Assembly (NCBI GenBank): GCA_023954685.1
Contig: JAGSHF010000003.1
Coordinates: forward strand, 1-49,429
DNA length: 49,429 bases
DNA from: Flavobacteriaceae bacterium
Lineage (GTDB): Bacteria > Bacteroidota > Bacteroidia > Flavobacteriales > Flavobacteriaceae
Direction: 5' to 3'
Shown piece after piece: positions 1 through 9,679 of the stretch. Numbering within the stretch: position 1 is the stretch's first letter; every line of letters starts with the position of its first letter. Made by a program: the position numbers and the translations under genes. Below the pieces are notes generated by a model. The model made no database searches and was not told the origin of the DNA. It was given only the letters and a program-made list of their open reading frames with translations.

Positions 1-1800
<1,800 letters not shown>

Positions 1801-1841
1801 AATCAGTCTAATTAGTGCATTTCATCGATAAAATAATGGAA

Positions 1842-1875
1842 TTTGTCGATAAATCGTAAAATTCTTTTATATTTG
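1842..1875 (+). promoter_or_regulatory. Bacteroidota-type promoter for the 1899 membrane gene
   Basis: A perfect -7 element TATATTTG (1868-1875) is preceded by TTTG (1842-1845) with a 22-base spacer, matching the Bacteroidota TTG/TAnnTTTG promoter. The start codon follows 23 bases later. A short direct repeat, TCGATAAA, lies just upstream and overlaps the -33 region. Confidence 0.6.
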
Positions 1876-1898
1876 TCTTTCAACTATTACTACAATTA

Positions 1899-2639
1899 AT
1901 GCAAAAAAACAGGATGATAACGGGTGTGATTATTGCCCTTACAGTGAGCTTTATAGGCTTTCAAATATTCCAGCAAGATATTGTTGCTGGTATTTTGAGG
2001 GCATGTATCTTGCCATTGGTTACTGTTTTATATTGTTTAAGTGGTAAACCTAAAAGTGGTTATTTCTTCAGCTTTTTAGTGCTTTATGCAATTTCCGAAT
2101 TTTTAGGTATTTTCACCTATTTTGCATACTACTCGGTTACTATTGATAATATTTTGTTTTATGTTGGAAACATCTGTTATATCATGGCCTATGTATGCTT
2201 GATTTTAGAAATATTTAAATCTATTAATTTAAAGAGCGTATTTAAACGTTTTCCTGTACACGTAATAATTTTATTGATTTTAGATATCTATAGCGTGTAT
2301 TTAGTTTCTGAAATTTCTGTAAATAGTGATTATTTAAATGGCGCTTTGGATTATACGATAGAAATAGTCTATAATACTGTTGTCATGTTATTACTTACAT
2401 TGTCATTACTTAATTATATAAGTAGAGATTCTAAAAAGGCAATGAATTTACTTTTAGGGTCGCTATGTATTGTTTTCTCAGAAGTGATTCAAGTCGCTTA
2501 TTTCTATGTTTCAGATAAGAATATATTACATGTTACATATGCTGTACTTCTTATTTTTGCATTCTGCTTTTATTATATTCAATCCGGTATGACTTATTCT
2601 AGGCATGAGGTTTACGACGCTAATCCGATAGAAAATTAG
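1899..2639 (+). CDS. Multi-pass membrane protein of unknown function
   Basis: I do not recognise a named family with certainty. The 246-residue protein is almost entirely hydrophobic and can be read as seven or eight transmembrane helices with short loops, ending in a polar tail. The overall shape resembles YhhN/lysoplasmalogenase-type proteins, but I do not see diagnostic acidic residues that would settle this. It has its own promoter after ligA, and its stop codon faces the stop of the minus-strand DoxX gene two bases away, so it is probably transcribed alone. Function is unknown. Confidence 0.7.
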   Translation: MQKNRMITGVIIALTVSFIGFQIFQQDIVAGILRACILPLVTVLYCLSGKPKSGYFFSFLVLYAISEFLGIFTYFAYYSVTIDNILFYVGNICYIMAYVCLILEIFKSINLKSVFKRFPVHVIILLILDIYSVYLVSEISVNSDYLNGALDYTIEIVYNTVVMLLLTLSLLNYISRDSKKAMNLLLGSLCIVFSEVIQVAYFYVSDKNILHVTYAVLLIFAFCFYYIQSGMTYSRHEVYDANPIEN

Positions 2640-2641
2640 AA

Positions 2642-3025
2642 TTAAAATCGACTACCAATAACGGGTATGTCTTTCCTATATATATACAAAATCATTAGTG
2701 TTAAAAAGAATGTTATTAGTGCTGTGTAAAATAAAGTACCATTATCATTATTAACAACGATACCTAATGAAGTAAGGTGCATCATAATTGCACCACCAAG
2801 TAATCCGAGTGTTAGAATAGCACCCATCCAGATTGTTTTTGGGATTAAAAGTAAAAGACCAGAAATCAACTCTAGAACACCTATACCAATCCTTCCATAA
2901 GGCTCCAGCCCAACAGTTTTAAAAATGTAAACACTATCTGGATGAGCCGTGAATTTAAATCTCAGAGTTTGAATAAGAATAACGGCAACAATAATCCTTA
3001 AGAGTAACGGGAAATATTTTTTCAT
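2642..3025 (-). CDS. DoxX family membrane protein
   Basis: A 127-residue protein with four predicted transmembrane helices and the DoxX-like pattern of a Gly-rich segment (GIGVLELISGLLLLIP) in the second helix. DoxX proteins are small inner-membrane proteins, some tied to quinone-linked redox or thiol stress, but most members are uncharacterised. It is the last gene of a minus-strand group after the two 5'-nucleotidase genes, separated from them by 72 bases, so co-transcription is possible but not certain. Length is typical for the family. Confidence 0.8.
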   Translation of the reverse strand: MKKYFPLLLRIIVAVILIQTLRFKFTAHPDSVYIFKTVGLEPYGRIGIGVLELISGLLLLIPKTIWMGAILTLGLLGGAIMMHLTSLGIVVNNDNGTLFYTALITFFLTLMILYIYRKDIPVIGSRF

Positions 3026-3097
3026 GATAAGTCTGTATTTTTTATAATTAGACGCTACTAATCATAATACTTACATGTTTAAAAATTCATCTTATCA

Positions 3098-4009
3098 TTA
3101 TACAATTATAGAAGCGCCGTCTGCAGATTTGTTTTTATTACTATCGAAATAGAAATCTACTTGGCCTAAATACAGACCGTAACAGCCAACTTGATTCACA
3201 AGAACGTTTTTGTCATCACTATTTTTTTCTATAGTTGGTTTAGGCAAAAACGTGTGGGTATGACCTCCAATAATTAAATCAATATCTTTCGTTGCTCTTG
3301 CTAGGGTTAGATCACTAGCTTTTTGGTCATTGTTTTTATAGTTATACCCTAAGTGGGATAAGCATATTATAAGATCACATTTCTCGTCATCCTTTAAAAT
3401 ACGTGCCATGTCTTGGGAAATTTCAATAGGATTTAGGTATTTGGTTTCTTTAAATTGACTTGCTAAAACTAAACCATTAAGCTCAATTCCTAATCCAAAA
3501 ACCCCAATCTTTATACCATCCTTTACGAATGTTTTATAAGGTTTAACATGAGTGTCAAGAACCGTATTGGAAAAATCATAATTGGCGGAGATAAAATCAA
3601 ATTTAGCATGCGGTAATTGTGCATATAAACCTTCTATACCATTATCAAAATCATGATTTCCAATGGTTGCACAATCATACTTAAGCATGCTCATTAACTT
3701 AAATTCTAATTCACCGCCATAATAATTAAAATAAGGGGTGCCTTGAAAAATATCACCTGCATCAAATAATAAGGTGTTCGGATTATTTTTTCTAATAGAC
3801 TCAACTAGACTCGCACGTCTTGCAACCCCACCTTTATTAGCATTTCGGCCATCATCAGGTCCAAAAGGATCAATGTGACTATGCACGTCATTAGTATGTA
3901 AAATGGTAATTTTTTTTGTTTTTGAACTAAACGATTGTAAGCCTAAACTACCTAAAGTAACTAAGGCTGTTGATGCCGCCGTTTGTTGTATAAATGCTCT
4001 TCTCTTCAT
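3098..4009 (-). CDS. Exported metallophosphatase, N-terminal half of a split 5'-nucleotidase
   Basis: This protein carries the calcineurin-like metallophosphoesterase domain of the UshA/5'-nucleotidase family, which hydrolyses nucleotides outside the cytoplasm. Metal-ligand motifs appear in order: HTNDVHSH (from about residue 38), DAGDIFQGT, GNHDFDNG and GGHTHTF. The N-terminus MKRRAFIQ followed by a hydrophobic stretch looks like a twin-arginine (Tat) signal. At 303 residues it stops after the phosphatase domain; the substrate-binding C-terminal domain is encoded by the separate gene 6 bases upstream (4016-4768). The two products probably work as a pair. The split is known in Bacteroidota; the pairing here is inferred from adjacency. 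Confidence 0.9.
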   Translation of the reverse strand: MKRRAFIQQTAASTALVTLGSLGLQSFSSKTKKITILHTNDVHSHIDPFGPDDGRNANKGGVARRASLVESIRKNNPNTLLFDAGDIFQGTPYFNYYGGELEFKLMSMLKYDCATIGNHDFDNGIEGLYAQLPHAKFDFISANYDFSNTVLDTHVKPYKTFVKDGIKIGVFGLGIELNGLVLASQFKETKYLNPIEISQDMARILKDDEKCDLIICLSHLGYNYKNNDQKASDLTLARATKDIDLIIGGHTHTFLPKPTIEKNSDDKNVLVNQVGCYGLYLGQVDFYFDSNKNKSADGASIIV

Positions 4010-4015
4010 AATGGC

Positions 4016-4768
4016 TTAGTTACGGGTGAAACGGTTATCAATTACTGGGTTTAAAGTGTCTTTTTTTGTAAAATAATCTATCAGCACATTTCTTATCTTA
4101 TAATCTAGTACATGCACACTATCCTTTTTTTGAAAAAAAGTCATTCCGCTTCCGCCACCATATAAATAATCATTTGTGGCAATATGATAAATTCTTTCCG
4201 TATCTATGATATTTCCATTAATTGTGACTTCAATAATATTATCATTTTCATCTAATATCAGTTTCATTCCAGATATTGGATGTGCCCTTTTGGAGCGTTT
4301 TAAGTAATCAACTAATTCCAATACATAAACTCCTTTTAAGTCAACGACAACAACACTATTTTCAAAAGGCATAATTTGGTACGCCGCTCTTGTAGTCACA
4401 TTTCCTTTAGATAAGATGGATCTTATTCCACCATGGTTTAATAGGACGAGGTCAATGTCGTTATTTGTTCTCGAATTAAATACAGGATTTGTTTGTTCCA
4501 TAACAGCATCAGCCATTAAGTTTCCAATAGCTGTATTGAGCTCTCCATCACTTTTAGAGTAGGTGTCTACAGCATAACTAATAACGCTATCTAAATTCTT
4601 GTTAACGTTTTCTCTATAAGGTTTGATAAAATCTTCAATGCTTTGTTGCCCAGTTAAAGAATCATTAATATCTAATCTTTTGCCTACAATTTTAGTGAGT
4701 TGATGGTCTTGTTTACAGGAAACAAAAAGAAATAGGGTAAGAATTGGAATAAAAAATTTTAAGTTCAT
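4016..4768 (-). CDS. 5'-nucleotidase C-terminal domain lipoprotein
   Basis: About 250 residues matching the 5'-nucleotidase C-terminal (nucleotide-binding) domain, with the typical NHGGIRS, YQIMPFEN and YLYGGGSGM segments. The N-terminus NLKFFIPILTLFLFVSCK is a lipoprotein signal with Cys at the end of the hydrophobic core, so the protein should be anchored in a membrane facing the periplasm. The ORF-track start is a TTG at 4771; the ATG one codon later is preferred. It is the first gene of the minus-strand group and is followed after 6 bases by the metallophosphatase half. Together they rebuild a complete UshA-like enzyme from two polypeptides. Confidence 0.88.
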   Translation of the reverse strand: MNLKFFIPILTLFLFVSCKQDHQLTKIVGKRLDINDSLTGQQSIEDFIKPYRENVNKNLDSVISYAVDTYSKSDGELNTAIGNLMADAVMEQTNPVFNSRTNNDIDLVLLNHGGIRSILSKGNVTTRAAYQIMPFENSVVVVDLKGVYVLELVDYLKRSKRAHPISGMKLILDENDNIIEVTINGNIIDTERIYHIATNDYLYGGGSGMTFFQKKDSVHVLDYKIRNVLIDYFTKKDTLNPVIDNRFTRN

Positions 4769-4810
4769 CAATTAGTTGTTTTTCATAACTTATTTAACAA
4801 GCGTGTTTCT

Positions 4811-4818
4811 TACTTTTG
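4811..4818 (+). promoter_or_regulatory. -7 element for DUF6913-dapA
   Basis: TACTTTTG is a perfect TAnnTTTG element, 19 bases ahead of the ATG at 4838. A clear TTG at the -33 position was not found. The region also separates the divergent minus-strand nucleotidase gene. Confidence 0.5.
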
Positions 4819-4837
4819 TTAAAAAGTTTAAATATAA

Positions 4838-5362
4838 ATGTTTTTAAAACGTTTTAAAGAAAAATCGAATCAAAAATATATTAACAACGTATTAAATAAT
4901 AGAGACGTTGAGATTCATAATGACCTCATAGAGTCGGTTGGTGTGATTGTAAAGTTTGACGAATTTAATAGTTATGATGATCTTAGGCAGGTATTTAAGC
5001 ACCTTGGCATAACTGATAATAAAGTCAAGTTTATTGCTTATATCAATGATGAAAAATTAATACCTAGTACTTGGGACACTTTTTTTTATCCCAAGTGTTT
5101 TGGATGGGGTGGTAATATCAATAATAACGATGTTAATGAATTTATTAATCAGAAGTTTGACGCATTGATAAGTTATTATAAGGAAGATAATCTTGAGTTA
5201 AACATGCTTACGGCTTTGTCAAAAGCCAATTTTAAAATTGGATTGTCTGATAAAGATCCTCGATTGCATGATTTTATTATAAATATTATGCCTTATCAAG
5301 TTGATATATTTAAAACAGAATTAAAAAAATATTTAAGAGTCCTAAATAAAATTAACGTATGA
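4838..5362 (+). CDS. DUF6913 family protein
   Basis: A 174-residue cytoplasmic-looking protein without signal or membrane segments. It resembles the DUF6913 proteins that sit directly in front of dapA in Flavobacteriia; no biochemical function is known to me. Features visible are a basic N-terminus ([12 protein letters not shown]), a central [14 protein letters not shown] beta-rich part, and an FGWGGNI segment. Its stop overlaps the dapA start (ATGA), so the two are translationally coupled, which suggests shared expression rather than a proven shared role. Confidence 0.75.
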   Translation: MFLKRFKEKSNQKYINNVLNNRDVEIHNDLIESVGVIVKFDEFNSYDDLRQVFKHLGITDNKVKFIAYINDEKLIPSTWDTFFYPKCFGWGGNINNNDVNEFINQKFDALISYYKEDNLELNMLTALSKANFKIGLSDKDPRLHDFIINIMPYQVDIFKTELKKYLRVLNKINV

Positions 5363-6228
5363 AAGCATTAGTTGGAACGGGGGTCGCGCTTGTTACACCG
5401 TTTAAAAAGGATGGCAGTGTAGATCATAAAGCTCTAGAGACTATTGTAAATTTTAATATCGATAATGGTATTAATTATTTGGTGATAATGGGAACTACGG
5501 CTGAAAGTGCAACGTTATCCAAGTCGGAAAAAGAAGCTGTGATGAGCACAATAAAAGCGACCAACAATATGAGGCTGCCTTTGGTTCTCGGTATTGGCGG
5601 TAATAATACAGCACAGGTTGTCACGGAAATTAAGCAAATGGATTTATCTGATTTCACTGCAATACTGTCAGTGTCTCCATTTTACAATAAGCCAACACAA
5701 GAAGGTGTATATCAGCATTTTAAGACGATTGCTGAAGCATCTCCAAAGCCTATCATCTTGTACAACGTACCTGGTAGAACAGCATCTAATATGGCACCGG
5801 AAACAGTGATGAGATTAGCTCGAGATTTTGATAATATTATAGCGATAAAGGAAGCAGCCGGAGATATGGTTCAGGCCATGTACCTTATTAAAAACAAACC
5901 TGAAGATTTTTTAATCATTTCAGGAGATGATATGTTGACATTGCCTATGATTTTAGCGGGTGGTTCTGGCGTTATTTCGGTTATAGGTCAAGGTTTACCT
6001 AAGGAGTTTTCTAAGATGGTTCAATTAGCCTTAGAAGGCAATCATATTGAAGCCTATGGAATTCAGTATGAACTTATGGATGCTATTGATATGATTTTTG
6101 AAGAAGGTAACCCAGCTGGAATTAAAGCGGTTCTTGAAATTAAAGAGTTAAGTGAAGCCGCGATTCGCTTGCCTTTAATAGAAGCTTCAGATAATTTAAA
6201 GTCTAAATTAAAACGTTTCATGGCATAG
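5359..6228 (+). CDS. dapA: 4-hydroxy-tetrahydrodipicolinate synthase
   Basis: It condenses pyruvate with aspartate semialdehyde, the first committed step of lysine and diaminopimelate synthesis. The 289-residue TIM-barrel shows the family signatures: MGTTAES around residues 44-50 (pyruvate-binding Thr pair), SPFYNKP with Tyr109, YNVPGRT with Tyr135 and Arg140, and the Schiff-base Lys164 in [10 protein letters not shown] normal length and intact catalytic residues support an active cytoplasmic enzyme. It overlaps the upstream DUF6913 gene by four bases. Confidence 0.97.
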   Translation: MKALVGTGVALVTPFKKDGSVDHKALETIVNFNIDNGINYLVIMGTTAESATLSKSEKEAVMSTIKATNNMRLPLVLGIGGNNTAQVVTEIKQMDLSDFTAILSVSPFYNKPTQEGVYQHFKTIAEASPKPIILYNVPGRTASNMAPETVMRLARDFDNIIAIKEAAGDMVQAMYLIKNKPEDFLIISGDDMLTLPMILAGGSGVISVIGQGLPKEFSKMVQLALEGNHIEAYGIQYELMDAIDMIFEEGNPAGIKAVLEIKELSEAAIRLPLIEASDNLKSKLKRFMA

Positions 6229-6315
6229 TATGCCTTGCATATATTTTGCCGAAAGTTAAATAATACTTAAACCATATTTTAAAACAAATGAGAGGTTATA
6301 TTTTAGCCGCAATAA

Positions 6316-6350
6316 TTGTTTTCTAAATACATTATAAATGCTTATTTTTG
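6316..6350 (+). promoter_or_regulatory. Promoter for the bamD operon
   Basis: The -7 element TATTTTTG (6343-6350) lies 16 bases before the ATG at 6367, with a TTG at 6316-6318 (24-base spacer, slightly long). The ORF-track start for bamD at 6316 falls on this TTG, an argument for the later ATG being the real start. Confidence 0.55.
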
Positions 6351-6366
6351 CATCCTGTTTAAAATT

Positions 6367-7167
6367 ATGAAGAAATTTTTATACATCCTTATTATAACTG
6401 CTGCATTCAATTCATGTGGTCCATATCACAAAGCTGTTAAATCAACAGATGTTACATTGAAGTATAATATGGGTACGGAAATGTACGATGCCGGTAAATT
6501 TAGCAAGGCTAACCGCCTATTTACTCAAATTGTTCCGCAATATAGAGGGAAACCTCAAGCTGAAAAGTTAATGTATATGTACTCAAAAACGTTTTATGAG
6601 ATGGGTGAGTATTACACCTCAAACTATCATATGGAACGTTATGTGAATGCTTATCCAGAAAGTGAAAAAGCTGAGGAGATAGCGTTTTTAGGAGCGAAAA
6701 GTTATTATTTTTTATCTCCAGTTTATACAAAAGAGCAAAAAGAAACGATTGATGCGATACAAAAAATGCAGAGTTTCATTAATCAATACCCTGAATCTGA
6801 ACATTTAGTAGAGGCTAATGCCCTGGTTAAAGAATTGGATGATAAATTAGAAATAAAAGCGTTTAGTATTGCCAAGCAATACAATCTTATTTCAGATTAT
6901 CAAGCGTGTATTAAATCATTTGATAATTTTATATTAGAATTTCCAGGGACAGTTTATAAAGAAGAGGCCATGTATTACAGATTTGATGCGGCGTATAAAT
7001 TGGCAATTAATAGTGTTGAAGGAAAGAAGTTAGAACGTATAGCCAATGCTATTTCTAATTTTAATATCTTACAAAAAGAATTTGCAGATTCAAAATTTAT
7101 GGAAGATGCAAATCAAATGATGTCGGAATTGAATGCGATGTCTGAAGCATATAAAACAAAAAGTTAA
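6367..7167 (+). CDS. bamD: Outer membrane assembly lipoprotein BamD
   Basis: BamD is the essential lipoprotein of the BAM complex that inserts beta-barrel proteins into the outer membrane. The protein (about 266 residues from the ATG at 6367) begins MKKFLYILIITAAFNSC, a clear lipoprotein signal, followed by tetratricopeptide-like helical repeats (KYNMGTEMYDAGKFSKAN, ...YYTSNYHMERYVNAYPES, ...SFDNFILEFPGT). The ORF-track start lies 17 codons upstream inside the promoter and would bury the signal peptide. It heads the run bamD-rpoZ-coaBC-DUF4835-recN, an order common in Bacteroidota. Confidence 0.93.
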   Translation: MKKFLYILIITAAFNSCGPYHKAVKSTDVTLKYNMGTEMYDAGKFSKANRLFTQIVPQYRGKPQAEKLMYMYSKTFYEMGEYYTSNYHMERYVNAYPESEKAEEIAFLGAKSYYFLSPVYTKEQKETIDAIQKMQSFINQYPESEHLVEANALVKELDDKLEIKAFSIAKQYNLISDYQACIKSFDNFILEFPGTVYKEEAMYYRFDAAYKLAINSVEGKKLERIANAISNFNILQKEFADSKFMEDANQMMSELNAMSEAYKTKS

Positions 7168-7177
7168 TTATATAAAG

Positions 7178-7507
7178 ATGGATTTAAAGAAAGTTAATGC
7201 TCCAGTAAATACTGAAACTTACGATAGAAATGCTATTGATAAACCAACAGAGAATATTTATGAAGCTATTTCTGTAATTGCAAGAAGAGCAGAGCAGATT
7301 AATACTGAAATTCGTAAGGAGCTAATCGATAAACTTGAAGAGTTTGCTACATATAACGATAGTCTAGAAGAAATTTTCGAAAATAAAGAGCAAATTGAAG
7401 TGTCTAAGTTTTACGAAAAACTACCTAAACCTCACGCTTTAGCGGTTCAAGAATGGCTAAACGATAAAATTTACTACAGAAATACAGAAGACGATTCTCA
7501 AGCTTAA
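7178..7507 (+). CDS. rpoZ: RNA polymerase omega subunit (Bacteroidota type)
   Basis: A 109-residue protein from the ATG at 7178 (the ORF-track start overlaps bamD and is not likely). The segment NIYEAISVIARRAEQIN matches the conserved helix of the omega subunit, which binds the beta' subunit and assists RNA polymerase assembly. The C-terminal part (KFYEKLPKPHALAVQEWL) is the extension usual in Flavobacteriia, where this gene sits between bamD and coaBC. It starts 10 bases after the bamD stop and lies 9 bases before coaBC, consistent with one operon. Confidence 0.85.
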   Translation: MDLKKVNAPVNTETYDRNAIDKPTENIYEAISVIARRAEQINTEIRKELIDKLEEFATYNDSLEEIFENKEQIEVSKFYEKLPKPHALAVQEWLNDKIYYRNTEDDSQA

Positions 7508-7516
7508 ATAAGAGAG

Positions 7517-8728
7517 ATGTCTATTTTAAGCGGTAAAAACATATTACTAGGCATAACAGCTGGTATTGCCGCATATAAGACAGCGTCATTAGTAAGGTTA
7601 TTTATAAAAGCAGGTGCCAATGTAAAAGTTGTTATGACACCTGCTTCTAAAGACTTTATTACACCTTTAACCTTATCAACACTTTCAAAACATCCCGTTA
7701 TTTCATCTTTTACAAATGAGGATGACGAGGAGGCTATCTGGAATAATCATGTGGAATTAGGGCTTTGGGCAGATTTGTTTTTAATTGCACCAGCTACAGC
7801 AAATACGTTGTCAAAAATGGCAACTGGTAATAGTGATAATGTGTTACTCGCTACATATTTATCGGCAAAATGTCCGGTGTATTTTGCACCAGCGATGGAT
7901 TTGGATATGTATAAACATGAATCCACAAAAAAATCAATAGTAACATTAGAAAATTACGGAAACACCATGATTCCTGTCGAGTCAGGAGAACTTGCTAGTG
8001 GATTGATAGGTGAAGGAAGAATGGCTGAGCCAGAAACTATAATTCACTTTATCGAGGGTCACGTTTTAAAACAATTACCTTTATATAAACAAAAATTTCT
8101 AATCACTGCAGGTCCAACTTATGAAGCCATTGATCCCGTTCGCTTTATTGGAAATCATTCAAGCGGTAAAATGGGTTTTGAAATTGCAAAAGCTGCTGCA
8201 AAACTAGGAGCTGATGTTGTTTTGATTTCTGGTCCTACTCATCAAAAAAGTAATTCATCTAATATAATCTTTGTACCAGTAGTGAGTGCACAAGAAATGT
8301 ATGAGGCGGCTCATTTATATTTCAAAACTGTTGACGTCGCTATTCTTTCAGCGGCTGTTGCAGACTATCGCCCTAAATATGTTGCTGATCAGAAAATAAA
8401 AAAGAAAGATACTACGTTAACATTAGAATTAGAAAAGACTAAGGATATTTTAGCTTCACTTGGTAAGATTAAAGAGAAACAAATTTTGGTTGGATTCGCT
8501 TTAGAAACTCAGAACGAAATTGAAAATGCAATAAAGAAACTAAATGCTAAAAATTTAGACATAATTGTTTTAAATTCGTTAAATGATGATGGTGCAGGAT
8601 TTGGAGGAAATAGTAATAAAGTTACTATTATTACTGGGGAAGAAGATATGACAGCTTATGATTTAAAATCGAAATCAGATGTGGCTAAGGATTTAATGAA
8701 TGAAATTATAAAATATATAAATGCGTAA
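7517..8728 (+). CDS. coaBC: Bifunctional phosphopantothenoylcysteine decarboxylase/synthase
   Basis: This 403-residue protein carries out two consecutive steps of coenzyme A synthesis. Residues ~1-185 are the flavin-dependent decarboxylase (CoaC) domain with GITAGIAAYK, the catalytic His78 in NHVELGLWAD, and the PATANT/PAMD segments. Residues ~190-403 are the CTP-dependent synthetase (CoaB) domain with ITAGPTYEAIDPVR and NHSSGKMG. The substrate-loop segment reads ELASGLIGEGRM, with Ser161 where the E. coli enzyme has Cys158. The last 8 bases overlap the next gene. Start ATG at 7517 is supported by the family N-terminus. Confidence 0.96.
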   Translation: MSILSGKNILLGITAGIAAYKTASLVRLFIKAGANVKVVMTPASKDFITPLTLSTLSKHPVISSFTNEDDEEAIWNNHVELGLWADLFLIAPATANTLSKMATGNSDNVLLATYLSAKCPVYFAPAMDLDMYKHESTKKSIVTLENYGNTMIPVESGELASGLIGEGRMAEPETIIHFIEGHVLKQLPLYKQKFLITAGPTYEAIDPVRFIGNHSSGKMGFEIAKAAAKLGADVVLISGPTHQKSNSSNIIFVPVVSAQEMYEAAHLYFKTVDVAILSAAVADYRPKYVADQKIKKKDTTLTLELEKTKDILASLGKIKEKQILVGFALETQNEIENAIKKLNAKNLDIIVLNSLNDDGAGFGGNSNKVTIITGEEDMTAYDLKSKSDVAKDLMNEIIKYINA

Positions 8729-9611
8729 GGTTTTAGCAGTATGTTTTGGTCTATTGGGCACTGCAGTTTTTTCTCAAGAATTGATTTGTGAAGTTGTAGT
8801 TAATGCTAGACAGACTGGAAATGAAAATGTTCAGGTATTTAAAACTTTAGAAACTCAACTCAATGAGTTTGTGAATAATACCACTTGGACCAATAGAGCC
8901 TTTGGGAATCAAGAACGAATCTCTTGCAGCATGGTCATTAATATTGATGATTATGTTTCTGATAATTTTAGTGGTTCAATCCAAGTATCATCATCACGTC
9001 CAGTACATAATTCAACCTATACTACACCGGTTTATAATTTTAACGACAGAGATTTTAATTTCCAATATCAAGAATTTCAAAATTTAAATTATAATGCGAA
9101 TCAGTTTGAATCCAATTTGGTTTCAGTTATAGCATTTCATATTTATATAATTTTAGGATTGGACGCTGATACGTTTTCTCTTAATAGCGGTGACGAGTAT
9201 TTTTTGCAGGCTCGAGAAATAGTTGGCTATTCCCAACAAAATGCGGTTAGTGGATGGGCACCACCAAAAGGAGGAGATCAAACACGAAGTCAGCTTATTG
9301 ATAATATCATGTCTCCAACTTACAAAGAGTTTAGAATTGTTATGTATGATTATCATAGGAATGGTTTGGATAATATGAGTGATAACCAGAAGAAGAGTAA
9401 AACTAATATTGCCGAAAGTTTAGATTTATTTTTAGATATGCATCGCAGACGTCCCAATTCGTTTATTCAACGTGTGTTTTTTGATGCGAAATCTGACGAG
9501 ATTCAGGATATTTTTTCTGACGGACCAAGTGTAAATATTACAGGTTTACTCTCTACTTTGACAAAAATAGCGCCCATGTATTCTAATATATGGCGCAATA
9601 TAGAATTTTAA
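8721..9611 (+). CDS. porD: DUF4835 secreted protein (PorD-like, type IX secretion associated)
   Basis: A 296-residue exported protein starting with the signal peptide MRKVLAVCFGLLGTAVFSQE. The body matches the DUF4835 family found next to coaBC and recN in Bacteroidota: FKTLETQLNEFVNNTTWTN, the SSRPVHNSTYTTP segment, NLVSVIAFHIYIILGLDADTF, and RRPNSFIQRVFFDAKSDEI. This family has been called PorD and linked to type IX secretion; I recall the name rather than proving it here. It overlaps coaBC by 8 bases and is presumably co-transcribed. The protein is expected in the periplasm or at the outer membrane. Confidence 0.82.
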   Translation: MRKVLAVCFGLLGTAVFSQELICEVVVNARQTGNENVQVFKTLETQLNEFVNNTTWTNRAFGNQERISCSMVINIDDYVSDNFSGSIQVSSSRPVHNSTYTTPVYNFNDRDFNFQYQEFQNLNYNANQFESNLVSVIAFHIYIILGLDADTFSLNSGDEYFLQAREIVGYSQQNAVSGWAPPKGGDQTRSQLIDNIMSPTYKEFRIVMYDYHRNGLDNMSDNQKKSKTNIAESLDLFLDMHRRRPNSFIQRVFFDAKSDEIQDIFSDGPSVNITGLLSTLTKIAPMYSNIWRNIEF

Positions 9612-9679
9612 AAAACTGAAGATTAAATTCTTTATTTTTACCTTAGAAAAAGAATCAGTATTAATTAATATACCAAGTC

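Noticed and set aside
6288-6326. Small ORF MRGYILAAIIVF between dapA and bamD
   Set aside because: Only 12 codons, overlaps the bamD promoter, and has no evidence of translation.
6316-6366. N-terminal extension of bamD in the ORF track
   Set aside because: It starts at a TTG in the promoter -33 position and would place 17 residues before the lipoprotein signal.
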